In this document: positions 13,000 through 13,123 of the stretch, piece by piece
Layout of the letters: the number at the start of each line of letters is the position of its first letter
Position numbering within the stretch: the stretch's first letter is position 1
Origin: Candidatus Omnitrophota bacterium
GTDB lineage: Bacteria; Omnitrophota; Gorgyraeia; JABMRN01
Direction: 5' to 3'
Assembly: GCA_028702395.1 (NCBI GenBank)
Contig: JAQVOV010000034.1
Span: 1 to 13,123 of the forward strand
DNA: 13,123 bases
Translations under genes and position numbers: made by a program
The notes under the pieces: generated by a model
Databases searched by the model: none
Seen by the model: the letters and a program-made list of their open reading frames with translations, nothing else
What the model was told of the DNA's origin: nothing

Positions 13000-13123
13000 A
13001 ATCCAATGTCCCTCCTATAGCTTGTATCCAATAAGCTTCTGCAATAAGCATACTAGCTTGTGCATCTAAAAAAGATTTTTCTGCGTTTACAAGGTTATCT
13101 TCTATTATTATCCAGTCATCAAA
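12980..13123 (-). CDS. TolC-family outer-membrane efflux protein, C-terminal end
   Basis: Forty-seven residues enter from the right edge and stop at a TAA (12980-12982). They read FDDWIIIEDNLVNAEKSFLD, then AQASMLIAEAYWIQAIGGTL and a short tail DYDNEKI. The pattern of small residues in a long helix (N-L-V-x-A-E-x-S-x-L-x-A-x-A-x-x-x-x-A-E-A-Y-W-x-Q-A-I-G-G-T-L) is the standard C-terminal helix of TolC/OMF proteins (outer membrane efflux protein, PF02321). Overlap with the adaptor gene (12980-12999) and the same strand place it as the upstream member of a tripartite export operon. The pore domain and signal peptide lie outside the window, so a closer subfamily cannot be given. Confidence 0.85.
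   Translation of the reverse strand, partial: FDDWIIIEDNLVNAEKSFLDAQASMLIAEAYWIQAIGGTLDYDNEKI

Overview
The window reads as chromosomal DNA of an uncultured, AT-rich, Gram-negative bacterium. The double-membrane evidence is a TolC/MacA/MacB-type export operon and several proteins with signal peptides. AT-rich genes, spacers packed with palindromic elements and heptanucleotide repeats, and an unusual PurF-like protein recall candidate-phylum MAGs such as Omnitrophota, but that assignment is from memory and weak. Every gene I can support lies on the minus strand, so the biological order runs from high to low coordinates.

Layout from the right edge: the last 47 residues of a TolC-family outer-membrane protein, a short MacA-like adaptor and a full-length MacB-like ABC transporter form an operon with overlapping genes (12980-13123, 12043-12999, 10094-12046). 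About 700 bp without a gene follows (9387-10093), filled with perfect inverted repeats and 7-bp repeat arrays. Next come a SpoIIAA-like (STAS/SEC14-type) protein (8931-9386), a PurF homologue whose glutaminase site is dismantled (7377-8783), a palindromic MITE-like element (7262-7347) and the chaperone HtpG (5389-7239). Then come a 324-bp leader with a large hairpin and a DEAD-box RNA helicase of the CsdA/DeaD type (3304-5064) with its terminator. After these are a small DUF3147-type membrane protein (2815-3153), two paralogous secreted proteins of unknown function (2412-2801 and 1646-2044) separated by a repeat-rich spacer, a periplasmic MsrA-MsrB fusion (459-1550) and the start of a TIGR03546-type membrane protein (1-413).

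Functionally the set mixes envelope work (export, periplasmic methionine sulfoxide repair, small secreted proteins) with stress housekeeping (HtpG, RNA helicase). Nothing in the gene order points to a single defence or mobile system. The least explained DNA is in the spacers. Several sequence-unrelated heptamer arrays share a 7-bp period, and two families of these arrays sit beside a conserved anchor. A 129-bp three-way inverted-repeat element (9826-9954) lies next to four further strong hairpins. The least expected protein is the PurF homologue, which lacks the catalytic cysteine and the glutamine-binding residues but keeps the PRPP site and the predicted Fe-S ligands.
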